Part shown: positions 34,408 through 41,532 of the stretch, piece after piece | Layout of the letters: each line of letters starts with the position of its first letter | Numbering within the stretch: the first letter of the stretch is position 1 | Assembly: GCA_947497145.1 (NCBI GenBank) | Contig: CANMFQ010000033.1 | Span: forward strand, 1 to 41,664 | Reading direction: 5' to 3' | Origin: an uncultured Flavobacteriaceae bacterium | GTDB taxonomy: Bacteria; Bacteroidota; Bacteroidia; Flavobacteriales; Flavobacteriaceae | DNA length: 41,664 bases | Made by a program: the position numbers and the translations under genes | Notes under the pieces: generated by a model | Databases searched by the model: none | Seen by the model: only the letters and a program-made list of their open reading frames with translations | What the model was told of the DNA's origin: nothing

Positions 34408-34481
34408 TGTAGGTGCTAAAACGTATAAAATAAGAAAGTACCTGATACAGAATCTGGTAATTAATTTAAATAATAAAATAG
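34408..34481 (+). pseudogene. Possible toxin remnant, module 9
   Basis: Short AT-rich piece after the right hairpin; a frame ending KVPDTESGN just before the next gene could be the last residues of a tip. Evidence is weak. Confidence 0.25.
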
Positions 34482-35354
34482 ATGAATGAACCTAATTATA
34501 CGAAAGATGGGTTTACTTTTTTCAAAGCAAATAGTGATTTTGCAACGGAATTAGGTGATCCAATAGTTTTAAATGATGTTAATAGACTTTCAGTCTTAAT
34601 AGCTTATATTAAAAAAAAAGGAGTTAAATGGATTCAAATAAGAGATGAATTTGTTAATGATTTGGAATTTTTTAATGAGATTCCCCATATAGAAGGAATC
34701 ACAATATTAACAAACGATGTAGATTTAAGTGGTCTTAAATATTTAAAAAAGCTAAAAATATTATCATTTAACAAATCTACATCTATCTTAGATTTGTCAA
34801 TGTTTGATGATTTGCTCTTTTTGAATTATTCCGATAACAGAAAAATCAAAAACCTAGAAACATGTAAAACGTTAAAAGTACTTAATATTGAAGGTTATAA
34901 AAAAAGTGACTTGCAGGAATTTAGAAATTTGGAATTGTTACAAAGTGTATCTTTATCGTATTCTCGAAACTTAACTACCCTAAATGGCTTAGAGAATCTC
35001 AAAAATATAAAAAGTATACATATTCATTCGGCAAGCAATTTAACCGATTTGAATGGTTTAAATGAAAAGAATATTTGTTTAGAAACACTCGATATATATT
35101 CAACCAAAAAATTAATTGATTATTCTAGTATTTCTAAATTAAAAAATCTAAAAAATCTTTATATCAGAAAATCTGGAGATATTATAAACTTGTCTATTTT
35201 ATTAAATTCAAAAAATATCGAAAAGGTAGCGATTGGAGTTAAAGTTTTAGATGGTGACATGAGTCTTTTAAAGAAAGTTCCATTGGTTTCATTTATTAAT
35301 TACCCTCATTATACACATAAACATAAGGGTATTGGTTTTTTTAAGCTAGAATAA
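34482..35354 (+). CDS. Leucine-rich repeat protein, putative immunity, module 9
   Basis: A 290-aa protein. From about residue 70 to 260 it has LRR units: IEGITILTNDVDLSGLKYLK, KLKILSFNKST, TLKVLNIEGY, LLQSVSLSYSRNLTTLNGL, NIKSIHIHSASNLTDLNGL, LETLDIYSTKKLIDYSSI and LKNLYIRKSGDIINL. No signal peptide or anchor is evident. LRR proteins of this type are known in polymorphic toxin loci as immunity or polyimmunity proteins. Toxin partner is missing. Confidence 0.75.
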   Translation: MNEPNYTKDGFTFFKANSDFATELGDPIVLNDVNRLSVLIAYIKKKGVKWIQIRDEFVNDLEFFNEIPHIEGITILTNDVDLSGLKYLKKLKILSFNKSTSILDLSMFDDLLFLNYSDNRKIKNLETCKTLKVLNIEGYKKSDLQEFRNLELLQSVSLSYSRNLTTLNGLENLKNIKSIHIHSASNLTDLNGLNEKNICLETLDIYSTKKLIDYSSISKLKNLKNLYIRKSGDIINLSILLNSKNIEKVAIGVKVLDGDMSLLKKVPLVSFINYPHYTHKHKGIGFFKLE

Positions 35355-35364
35355 TTGCGCTCCC

Positions 35365-35498
35365 CCCGCTCTCCGAAGAGTATTGAGTAGGGCTGTGCGA
35401 AGTTTGTAACTTCGTACCGTCACCAGTAAGCCATGCGAGTAAGAAACAATATTGAATTACAAAAGCTACAGCAGTATTTGTTGTTACTTTGTGTTGCA
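35365..35498. repeat. Main hairpin element, type B left end, right hairpin missing
   Basis: Left end CCGCTCTCCGAAGAGTATTG, AGTAGGGCTG, hairpin CGAAGTT-TGT-AACTTCG, middle to GTTGCA, then it stops and the next tip begins. GTAG just before the hairpin is like the tetranucleotide that lies beside REP hairpins bound by RAYT enzymes. Confidence 0.88.
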
Positions 35499-35738
35499 CT
35501 ACATCATTGGCTTTGGAGACGAAATGGTCAAATTAGAGGAACGGGCGTCTTTTGGTACGCTAAAAATCAAATGTGGAATCTTATGCCTATGAAAAGTCAG
35601 GCACTTCATACCTCTATACACGGATGGGGAAAAAATTCTTTTGGTCCTTTTGGTAAATTTTGGTACGGTACGCCACAGTGGTTTAAATCAGGTCTTTATT
35701 CTACTGGTGGCAGAATAGACCTTAAACTGAGTGAATAA
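35499..35738 (+). pseudogene. Displaced toxin tip, module 10
   Basis: A 79-codon fragment reading HHWLWRRNGQIRGTGVFWYA, LHTSIHGWGKNSFGPFGKFW and YGTPQWFKSGLYSTGGRID. Trp/Gly-rich with paired His (LHTSIHGW); no known activity. No immunity gene of its own follows: its stop overlaps the start of the next toxin-like ORF. Either the immunity gene was deleted or the next ORF is part of it. Confidence 0.55.
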
Positions 35739-36309
35739 TACAGGTTTTAAATCAAATTTATATGAAAGACTAAAAAGCGATGGTACAACTGAGTATGCTT
35801 ATGTTACCGCAGGAACAGACGATGCTTTTGATGTAATTGATGATTTATTGCAACCTCGCGCAACAGGGCGAGAAGGGATGGTTCTATTTAATCGATTTGT
35901 TAATGGAACTGGGTTACGTGGTGTAATAACCACGTTTGAGAATGGTTCTAGATTGGCAGGATTATTAAGGAATGATTCAGAATTTTTAAGGATATCTAGA
36001 AACTTTGAAAGTGAAGCTCTTAGCTTTTTTAATAATAATGGTAATCTAGACGGTTTTATGGGTTCAATATTTCTTGAGACACCTTTTATTAAAGATACTT
36101 GGTTGATGCATACTGTTATGGTAGGCACCCAGCAATTTGACGCAAAAATTAGAGCTATTTCTTCTAAAGAAATTGCAGTTCAATATATAATTTGGGATCA
36201 TTTTGGAGCTGGTACAAATGATGCTATAAGTAATCTACCAGGATTACCTTCAATGTATTGGTTACAGCATAATTCAGAATCAAGTGAAAGTTATATTCCG
36301 TACATTTAG
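35731..36309 (+). pseudogene. Displaced toxin tip, module 11 (possible fusion)
   Basis: A 192-codon frame with GTG at 35731. Its first part (GFKSNLYERLKSDGTTEYAY, VTAGTDD) is the short lipase-like lead often seen in Rhs lipase tips. The second (IKDTWLMHTVMVGTQQFDAK, YIIWDHFGAGTNDAISNLPG and YWLQHN) has the WDHFG pattern of another toxin-type domain. The mixture suggests two tips joined. A lipoprotein gene follows 22 bases later. Confidence 0.55.
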
Positions 36310-36331
36310 AATATTACAATAGAATAGATAA

Positions 36332-36838
36332 ATGGATAAAGTAAAAATAATTATATTTTGTAGTCTTGCTATTGGTTTAAGTTGTCAGTCTAAGAAAGAA
36401 TCAAATATTGTTTTTGATATCAAAAAGTTGACACAAGAAAATATAGGTTGTTATAACAAATTAAGAAATGAAATTTCTATAGATTTTAAGTATTTATATG
36501 ATGAAGCAAAAAAAAATGATTATTCAATTAATCCGAATTATTTATTAACTAGTACAGTTCATCTTTATAAGTTAAACAAAGAAAAATATGAACCAATAAT
36601 TACAAAATTAAAGAATGCAGATATTTATGAAAATAGTGTTCATTTAGGGCTAAATGAAACTTATATATTTACTTTACAAAATGAAACTTTAAATGATACC
36701 CTACATTCTCACATATTAATTTATAATCCACCACAAGACTTTTTTCCGCCCTTTTCTGGTCAAATTGAAGTTATTAATGATTCACTTATAAATCAAAATT
36801 GGAAATATTTATATTTTAAAGTGAGGATTGGTCACTAG
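36332..36838 (+). CDS. Putative immunity lipoprotein, module 11
   Basis: A 168-aa lipoprotein: MDKVKIIIFCSLAIG then LSC is a signal with lipobox. The body (SIDFKYLYDEAKKNDYSIN, NETYIFTLQNETLNDTL, YNPPQDFFPPFSGQIEV) has no known domain. Position after the WDHFG tip makes it the immunity candidate, probably periplasmic. Confidence 0.65.
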   Translation: MDKVKIIIFCSLAIGLSCQSKKESNIVFDIKKLTQENIGCYNKLRNEISIDFKYLYDEAKKNDYSINPNYLLTSTVHLYKLNKEKYEPIITKLKNADIYENSVHLGLNETYIFTLQNETLNDTLHSHILIYNPPQDFFPPFSGQIEVINDSLINQNWKYLYFKVRIGH

Positions 36839-36862
36839 TATTCATCCAACCGGAGATTGTGA

Positions 36863-37078
36863 TACCGTTTCAAGTCCAGGTGGAAGAAAAATCCGCTCCA
36901 ACCTTGGTTTAATGAGTATAATGAATTTGTAAAAAATGCAATGGACCAAATTAAAGCAGCAGAAGGACTAAAAATAGAATGGCATTTTTCTCAAGAGAAT
37001 GTCGCAAATTCGGTTAGAGAATTATTGAAGAACTCAGAAGTAGAAGGAATTGAAGTAATCCATACACCAAAAAATTAA
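36863..37078 (+). pseudogene. Displaced toxin tip, REase-5-like, module 12
   Basis: A 71-codon frame open from 36863: SRWKKNPLQPWFNEYNEFVK, LKIEWHFSQENVANSVRELL, then EGIEVIHTPKN. The W-H-F-S-x-E and IEVIHTP segments resemble the end of Tox-REase-5-type restriction-endonuclease-fold toxins. An upstream frame has HPTGDCDTVSSPGG, which may be part of the same or another tip, implying a frameshift. The neighbour below looks like the matching immunity family. Confidence 0.6.
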
Positions 37079-37079
37079 A

Positions 37080-37601
37080 ATGAATTATTATACACAATTT
37101 AAATCAGTTAGCGCCATTTGGGGTAGTGAATCGAAGTCCGTTTCCGAATGTGCAACACGTGTTTTGGATTTTATATTGCTTTTACAAAAGCAAAATCCGT
37201 CTTTGTTTGGCACATGGTATGAAACGGCTAATTCTCTAGAAAATGCATTGAAACGAAAAGTCGTTATAGACCATGAATATTTTTCGAAATTGGTAGAAAA
37301 AAAATGGGACAAAAAATTTCCTCAGTTAGGAGCAGGAATATCGCTTTGGAATGGCAACGTAACCGATGGAAATGCATCTGCAATTACTTTTAGTATTGGA
37401 AGTAGCTCTACTAACCCTAACATTCATAATAGCTGTGTTGTTAGTTTACCCATAGAAGGAGAAGGTGCCGATTACTATAAAGTTCCAGAGAATCAGAAAA
37501 AATTAATAGAGTTAATGAATGATTTTTGGAAGCCAAATTTTTTATTGGTTAATGGTGAAGAAATACCTAATCTCCTCCGCTCTCCGAAGAGTATTGATTA
37601 G
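37080..37601 (+). CDS. Imm52-like immunity protein, module 12
   Basis: A 173-aa soluble protein starting two bases after the tip stop. FLLLQ and WYETANSLENALKRKV near the N-terminus, GAGISLWNGN in the middle and the C-terminal WKPNFLLVNGEE resemble the Imm52 family, which is found beside Tox-REase-5 toxins (recalled from the polymorphic toxin literature, not searched). It lacks a signal peptide, as expected for a nuclease immunity. The final residues (LLRSPKSID) are encoded by a repeat left end. Confidence 0.65.
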   Translation: MNYYTQFKSVSAIWGSESKSVSECATRVLDFILLLQKQNPSLFGTWYETANSLENALKRKVVIDHEYFSKLVEKKWDKKFPQLGAGISLWNGNVTDGNASAITFSIGSSSTNPNIHNSCVVSLPIEGEGADYYKVPENQKKLIELMNDFWKPNFLLVNGEEIPNLLRSPKSID

Positions 37602-37606
37602 GGCTG
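37577..37606. repeat. Type B left end only
   Basis: CCGCTCTCCGAAGAGTATTG, then ATTAGGGCTG. The hairpin and the rest are missing; the toxin tip of module 13 follows. It overlaps the end of the immunity gene. Confidence 0.85.
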
Positions 37607-38016
37607 TGGCTTCCAGGGTATGGTCCTGAAAAAGGGGTGATTGAAGTAAGTAGTAGAAGAAAATCCGCTAAGGAATTTTTGCAATGGGGTAAAGATGGAG
37701 ATGGAGTAGAATTTGTTTTTGACTCTGAAAAGGAAATTTTTGCTTTTGGAAAAAGAATGGATGGAAATAAAAATAAGTTTTTAAGGCCTCATCAAAACCT
37801 TGTTGATGTAATTGGATTGGATATAAATATATAAATAGTGAGAAAGTTGTTGGAGGTTCAGTATATAAAGAAAATGGTGAAATTAAGTTTACCGAGAATA
37901 GTGGGACTTTCGGTGAAAATTGGACTCCTGAAATAAGGGAAAAATTTAAGAAATTCATGAAAGAACATACAGATATTGATGTTGGAAGCTTTGGTTATGA
38001 TCCAAGTTTGGAGTAA
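37607..38016 (+). pseudogene. Frameshifted toxin tip, module 13
   Basis: Frame one (to 37834) reads WLPGYGPEKGVIEVSSRR, WGKDGDGVEFVFDSEKEIFA and FLRPHQNLVDVIGLD. A second frame then continues with NSEKVVGGSVYKENGEIKF and SGTFGENWTPEIREKF, ending SFGYDPSLE at 38016. Together they make one tip of about 135 aa split near 37820-37835. A GG/SG-x-ENW pattern recurs in module 18, so the two tips are relatives. No start codon, so it cannot be made as it stands. Confidence 0.7.
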
Positions 38017-38028
38017 TATATAGGAACG

Positions 38029-38415
38029 ATGAATGAACAGTATTTTTTTAGTGGAATGAGATTGTTTATTGATAAAGAAAATACTCTTTTTCTTGAAGGA
38101 GGTAGTGGAAAGATATATAATGTTGAGAAATATGATTATAGTATGTTTTTACTACCCTTATTGGAAGTTCCCTATGACGATTTTTTTTCTCAAAAGAACA
38201 TGAAGATATCAGAAAGACTAAGGATTATAGACTTGTTAAAATTTTCGATAGAGAATAAGATGGAATACTGGGCTGAGCTTGCTTTAGACTGGATAGAGAC
38301 GGGAGGGTTGTATCCTGTTTTGACCGAATGGGGTAAGACAATAGAAACAAAATGGATGTCCCAAAAACTAAAACATCGTTTTTGGAAAACTCTCAGGATA
38401 AGGAGCTATCCCTAG
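38029..38415 (+). CDS. Putative immunity protein, module 13
   Basis: A 128-aa soluble protein: VPYDDFFSQKN, ERLRIIDLLKFSIENKMEYW and AELALDWIETGGLYPVL. The segment WAELALDWIE resembles WVDKALNWYR of the module 18 immunity protein, and SQKLKHRFWKTLR matches SQKFRQKIKNII there. Two relatives beside related toxins support real toxin-immunity pairing. Family name unknown. Confidence 0.65.
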   Translation: MNEQYFFSGMRLFIDKENTLFLEGGSGKIYNVEKYDYSMFLLPLLEVPYDDFFSQKNMKISERLRIIDLLKFSIENKMEYWAELALDWIETGGLYPVLTEWGKTIETKWMSQKLKHRFWKTLRIRSYP

Positions 38416-38488
38416 ACGAACTATTACAACGGTTGATGACTTAGCAATTGCTTTAAGAAATGGCGTGGTAAAACCTTCGCTCTCCGAA
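38416..38488 (+). pseudogene. Possible tip remnant, module 14
   Basis: A frame reading RTITTVDDLAIALRNGVVK that runs into the repeat-encoded PSLSEEY and stops. It may be a short surviving piece of another tip; very low certainty. Confidence 0.25.
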
Positions 38489-38650
38489 GAGTATTGAGTA
38501 GGGCTGTGCGAAGTTTGCAAGTTCGTACCGTCAACAGTAAGCCATGCGAGTAAGAAACAATAGTGAATAACAAAAGCTATGGTAGTATTTGTTGTGGCTT
38601 TGTGTTGCAGCCAATGTGTGTGTGACTGCGAAGTTGCAAACTTCGCAGAG
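38478..38650. repeat. Complete main hairpin element, type B left end
   Basis: Left end CGCTCTCCGAAGAGTATTG, AGTAGGGCTG, left hairpin with loop TGC (one mismatch in the right arm, AAGTTCG), middle, right hairpin ending GCAGAG at 38650. Confidence 0.92.
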
Positions 38651-38881
38651 CAGGAAAGTAGATTTATATTTCCTTGAAGATTTACCACAGGTTTTGAAGA
38701 CTGAAATTGTAAAAAAATATTTACTCTGAGACTGATAGGTGATGATGCAGCCAATAGATGGTTGGGGAGATATGATTTTTATGGGACTGAATCGCATGGT
38801 TTCGATCATGTAATTCGACCAGCTGGACTTGGTGATGAGTTTTACTCTAATAAAAGTATTTTTGAAAAAATAAAATTTGAT
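38651..38881 (+). pseudogene. Frameshifted toxin tip, module 15
   Basis: One frame reads RKVDLYFLEDLPQVLKTEI and stops; another continues with LRLIGDDAANRWLGRYDFYG, then GFDHVIRPAGLGDEF and ends KIKFD at 38881. The two probably form one tip broken near 38720. It stops seven bases before the immunity ATG. Activity unknown. Confidence 0.55.
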
Positions 38882-38888
38882 TAAAATA

Positions 38889-39311
38889 ATGGATAAATTT
38901 TCAAGTCATTTGTATCGAATAAGAAAATCTACATGGGGTATAATTATTAATTTAAATATTCACGTATCACGTTTTTCCAAAGAAAAAAAGTACGTTGAGC
39001 TACTTCAGGTAAATGATAAACTTTTTATAGACTTTGGGAATCTACATATTATGCCAAAGACTTCAAAAAAATATTTTGAACATGGAGTTCGGTGGATTCG
39101 GAATCACTTAAATGTTAATGAACCTATTGTACTTACAATAATAAGTATTGACATAAATCCATCAGACTTTCAAGAGGAAGGGATTTTTTTTGCTATGGCA
39201 TCATGGTGTAGTGAGTACTTTGATTTTGAAATGCCGAATTATGAATATTCTTTTAATAAAGTAGACAATAAATATGAGTTTATACCAGATCCAAAAAAAC
39301 TATCTAGCTAG
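38889..39311 (+). CDS. Putative immunity protein, module 15
   Basis: A 140-aa soluble protein (ATG 38889). Beta-rich start (WGIIINLNIHVSRFS), a middle KTSKKYFEHGVRWIRNHL, and QEEGIFFAMASWCSEYFDFE near the C-terminus, a pattern I have seen in Rhs immunity proteins but cannot name. It follows the module 15 tip directly. Confidence 0.65.
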   Translation: MDKFSSHLYRIRKSTWGIIINLNIHVSRFSKEKKYVELLQVNDKLFIDFGNLHIMPKTSKKYFEHGVRWIRNHLNVNEPIVLTIISIDINPSDFQEEGIFFAMASWCSEYFDFEMPNYEYSFNKVDNKYEFIPDPKKLSS

Positions 39312-39349
39312 TCCCCTGATGGCCGCTAAAATGATTTTAAATATTTTAT

Positions 39350-39613
39350 ATGAAAGGTTTAGTTTCAAAGATGATGTTATTCTCATTATTTATTATTTTT
39401 ATTATTGTTGTTTTATTTGAAAATCAATATGTAGGGATGCAATTTTTGATTTATTATTGTTATTTTCTATTTTTTTTGGGTTTAATAGGTTTAGCACTTT
39501 TCGTCTACTCCATTGTATTAAGAGAGGTTAGTTATTATGTTTTATTTTATAGTTTAATACATATAATATTTTCAGTTGCTTATCCATTTAATGTGTTATC
39601 AGGTTTACATTGA
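39350..39613 (+). CDS. Small membrane protein, orphan immunity candidate, module 16
   Basis: An 87-aa protein with three hydrophobic helices (MMLFSLFIIFIIVVLF, FLIYYCYFLFFLGLIGLALF, YVLFYSLIHIIFSVAYPF) and no toxin piece upstream; only a second-family word (CCCCTGATGGCCGCTA) precedes it. An immunity gene for a membrane-directed toxin whose tip is lost is the likeliest reading. Confidence 0.5.
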   Translation: MKGLVSKMMLFSLFIIFIIVVLFENQYVGMQFLIYYCYFLFFLGLIGLALFVYSIVLREVSYYVLFYSLIHIIFSVAYPFNVLSGLH

Positions 39614-39621
39614 AATATTCT

Positions 39622-39710
39622 TTAGCTGGCCCCAGCTCGTCCTAGTATGTCAGTGCAAGAATGTGAGCTACCGCTAAGTTGTACTTAGTGGCGTTCTGAG
39701 TAAAAACACA
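39622..39710. repeat. Second-family hairpin repeat (CTAAGT stem)
   Basis: CCCCAGCTCGTCCTAGTATG is followed by a hairpin at 39671-39691: CCGCTAAGT, loop TGT, ACTTAGTGG (nine pairs, one G-T). Then CGTTCTGAGTAAAAAC follows, like the ACAGAGTAAGCCA tail of other members. Its stem differs from all others while remaining paired. Confidence 0.7.
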
Positions 39711-39731
39711 AAACTAAACACAAGAGTAAAT

Positions 39732-39907
39732 CCGCTCTCCGAAGAGTATTGAGTAGGGCTGTGTGAAGTTTGTAACTTCGTACCGTCAACAGTAAGCCAT
39801 GCGAGTAAGAAACAATAGTGAATAACAAAAGCTATAGTAGTATTTGTTGTGACTTTGTGTTGCAGCCAATGTGTGTGTGTGACTGCGAAGTTGCAAACTT
39901 CGCAGAG
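39732..39907. repeat. Complete main hairpin element, type B left end
   Basis: CCGCTCTCCGAAGAGTATTG, AGTAGGGCTG, hairpin CGAAGTT-TGT-AACTTCG preceded by TGTGTGAAG (one base different), middle with an extra GT repeat (GTGTGTGTGTGA), and right hairpin ending GCAGAG at 39907. Confidence 0.92.
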
Positions 39908-39908
39908 C

Positions 39909-40112
39909 AAGAATGTGGGTAGATCTGAATTGAGAAATATCAGTTATAAGGTTATATTTGAAGAATATACACTTACTAGGCCAATGCAAGTACTAAAATC
40001 AAAAGTAAATTTAGGAAATGGTCAGGTTGGAGCTAATCAGGTTTTATCAACAGAAATAGAAGGTGCTTCTAAAGTACAGCAATTACCATTGAATGTTAAT
40101 CTTAGACAATAA
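39909..40112 (+). pseudogene. Displaced toxin tip, module 17
   Basis: A 67-codon fragment running in frame from the repeat: RSELRNISYKVIFEEYTLTR, then KSKVNLGNGQVGANQVLSTE and QLPLNVNLRQ. Its stop overlaps the immunity start (TAATG). Tip with no known catalytic signature. Confidence 0.55.
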
Positions 40113-40555
40113 TGAAACATGTAGATAAGTATTGGTTTTTTGTTAATAGCGCGATTAGTGAACCTATTAAAAAACCCAATTTTGTATATTTCGTTGATAA
40201 TTTAAACAAATTATTGATTAGAAGAGAAACAATTAATTTTAGTAAAAAACATGAAAATTGGATAGAATTACCAAAACTAACCACTGTTGCGAAGAAAGAG
40301 TTTTTAATTTCATTTGCTAATGAACAAAAAGAGGATTCTTCACAATCATTGATTATGGAAATTATTGCTAAATTTAATGATACTTCTTCTTTTGAGATAC
40401 ATAATGAATTAAGGAATTATGATAGAAATTTAGCATTGAACTTTTATTTTCAGAGTGGCACTTTTTTAAATTCGGCAATCAATAGATTATACTCAGAATT
40501 TGATTTAAGTGACAAAATGCGAATTGATCTTGAAGGAGAGTTTAGCGAACCGTGA
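40112..40555 (+). CDS. Putative immunity protein, module 17
   Basis: A 147-aa soluble protein starting in the TAATG overlap with the tip, a typical translational-coupling arrangement of toxin/immunity pairs. Content: FVYFVDNLNKLLIRRETIN, WIELPKLTTVAKKEFLISF, SDKMRIDLEGEFSEP. No family recognised. Confidence 0.65.
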   Translation: MKHVDKYWFFVNSAISEPIKKPNFVYFVDNLNKLLIRRETINFSKKHENWIELPKLTTVAKKEFLISFANEQKEDSSQSLIMEIIAKFNDTSSFEIHNELRNYDRNLALNFYFQSGTFLNSAINRLYSEFDLSDKMRIDLEGEFSEP

Positions 40556-40653
40556 AGACCCCAGATTTCTATGATAAAACCAAGTATTAAAAGTTAAATT
40601 TTTAAGCAGCCATTTTCACATAAAATTGTTGCTTTTTAATTACAGCACATACT

Positions 40654-40684
40654 CCGCTCTCCGAAGAGTATTGAGTAGGGCTGT
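40654..40684. repeat. Type B left end only
   Basis: CCGCTCTCCGAAGAGTATTG, then AGTAGGGCTGT, cut before the hairpin. The next tip begins here. Confidence 0.85.
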
Positions 40685-40685
40685 C

Positions 40686-40979
40686 CTTTACGACCCATCT
40701 TCGCAGAGGCTAATTGTATCTCAATCAGCTGACCCAAATATTGGAGGTCATACTCGATTGCATAACGCTCTTGGTATAGAGCAAGAAGCAGCCTTAGGAG
40801 GAAGAATTTTAATTAAGGAAGATGCGACAATAAGCACTTGAAAATGGAGTGGTCATACTGAGGAGAATTGGGATATAATTAAAAATGCTAGAGTTGATTT
40901 TAAAAATTTTGTAAAAAAGTATTTAGGATCCGACACAAAACATATTCATAAAGAAGGAAATGTTCAACCAGAACAGTAA
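40686..40979 (+). pseudogene. Toxin tip with in-frame stop, module 18
   Basis: The frame reads YDPSSQRLIVSQSADPNIGG, HTRLHNALGIEQEAALGG and RILIKEDATIST, then TGA at 40839-40841. The same frame goes on with KWSGHTEENWDIIKNARVDF, KNFVKKYLGSD and ends QPEQ at 40979, three bases before the immunity gene. The coding character on both sides shows one tip inactivated by a nonsense change. H-x-x-L, LGG, SG and ENW positions match the module 13 tip. Confidence 0.75.
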
Positions 40980-40982
40980 AAT

Positions 40983-41519
40983 ATGATATTTGATAAATTC
41001 GAAATAATTAAAAAAAACAATAATTATGTGATAATTTCTAGTAAATCATCACAAGAAATACCTTTTGAATACTATACTAAGATTGAATCAATTTTTTGGT
41101 ATCCGATAATAGAAAGGGATATTTTAGAATTTAAAAAAAGCCTAACACAAAACAAATTTAATGATTTTCCAATAAAATTTATGATTAAAAATGTCATTAT
41201 GAATGGGACTTATTATTGGGTAGATAAAGCTTTAAACTGGTATAGAGAAATTGATTTTTATGATTTATTAATTCAAGAAAAATTAATAAACATCTTAAAA
41301 CTAGAGCAGAATAATTTTTCTCAAAAATTTAGACAGAAAATCAAGAATATAATTGTCTATAAAAATCGTTTTATGGCAAATGAATTATATAGAGAAAATA
41401 AAAATTCTATTAATAGCTTTATCCTAGAATTAGAAAAAACAAACATTCCTTACAAGTTATTAAGTCATAATAATTCTATATTAATAGTTAATGGTTGTAA
41501 ATTCATTTTTCCCAGCTAG
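40983..41519 (+). CDS. Putative immunity protein, module 18
   Basis: A 178-aa soluble protein: IPFEYYTKIESIFWYPIIE, GTYYWVDKALNWYREIDFYD and SQKFRQKIKNIIVYKNRF. Related to the module 13 immunity protein (see WVDKALNWYR and SQKFRQK). It appears intact although its toxin has a stop codon, as expected if immunity is kept against toxins of other strains. The end (FPS) comes from a CCCAGCTAGGCTAG second-family word. Confidence 0.65.
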   Translation: MIFDKFEIIKKNNNYVIISSKSSQEIPFEYYTKIESIFWYPIIERDILEFKKSLTQNKFNDFPIKFMIKNVIMNGTYYWVDKALNWYREIDFYDLLIQEKLINILKLEQNNFSQKFRQKIKNIIVYKNRFMANELYRENKNSINSFILELEKTNIPYKLLSHNNSILIVNGCKFIFPS

Positions 41520-41532
41520 GCTAGAAGCTCAT

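Noticed and set aside
26402-39989. Similar minus-strand ORFs of 60-130 codons ending in FLTRMAYC at many positions
   Set aside because: They are the same frame of the repeat element read backwards, cut at different lengths by neighbouring DNA. They change length with the flanks and carry no domain, so they are not genes.
40839-40841. TGA read as selenocysteine in the module 18 tip
   Set aside because: No SECIS-like hairpin is evident, no selenoprotein family fits, and neighbouring tips are also broken. A nonsense mutation is simpler.
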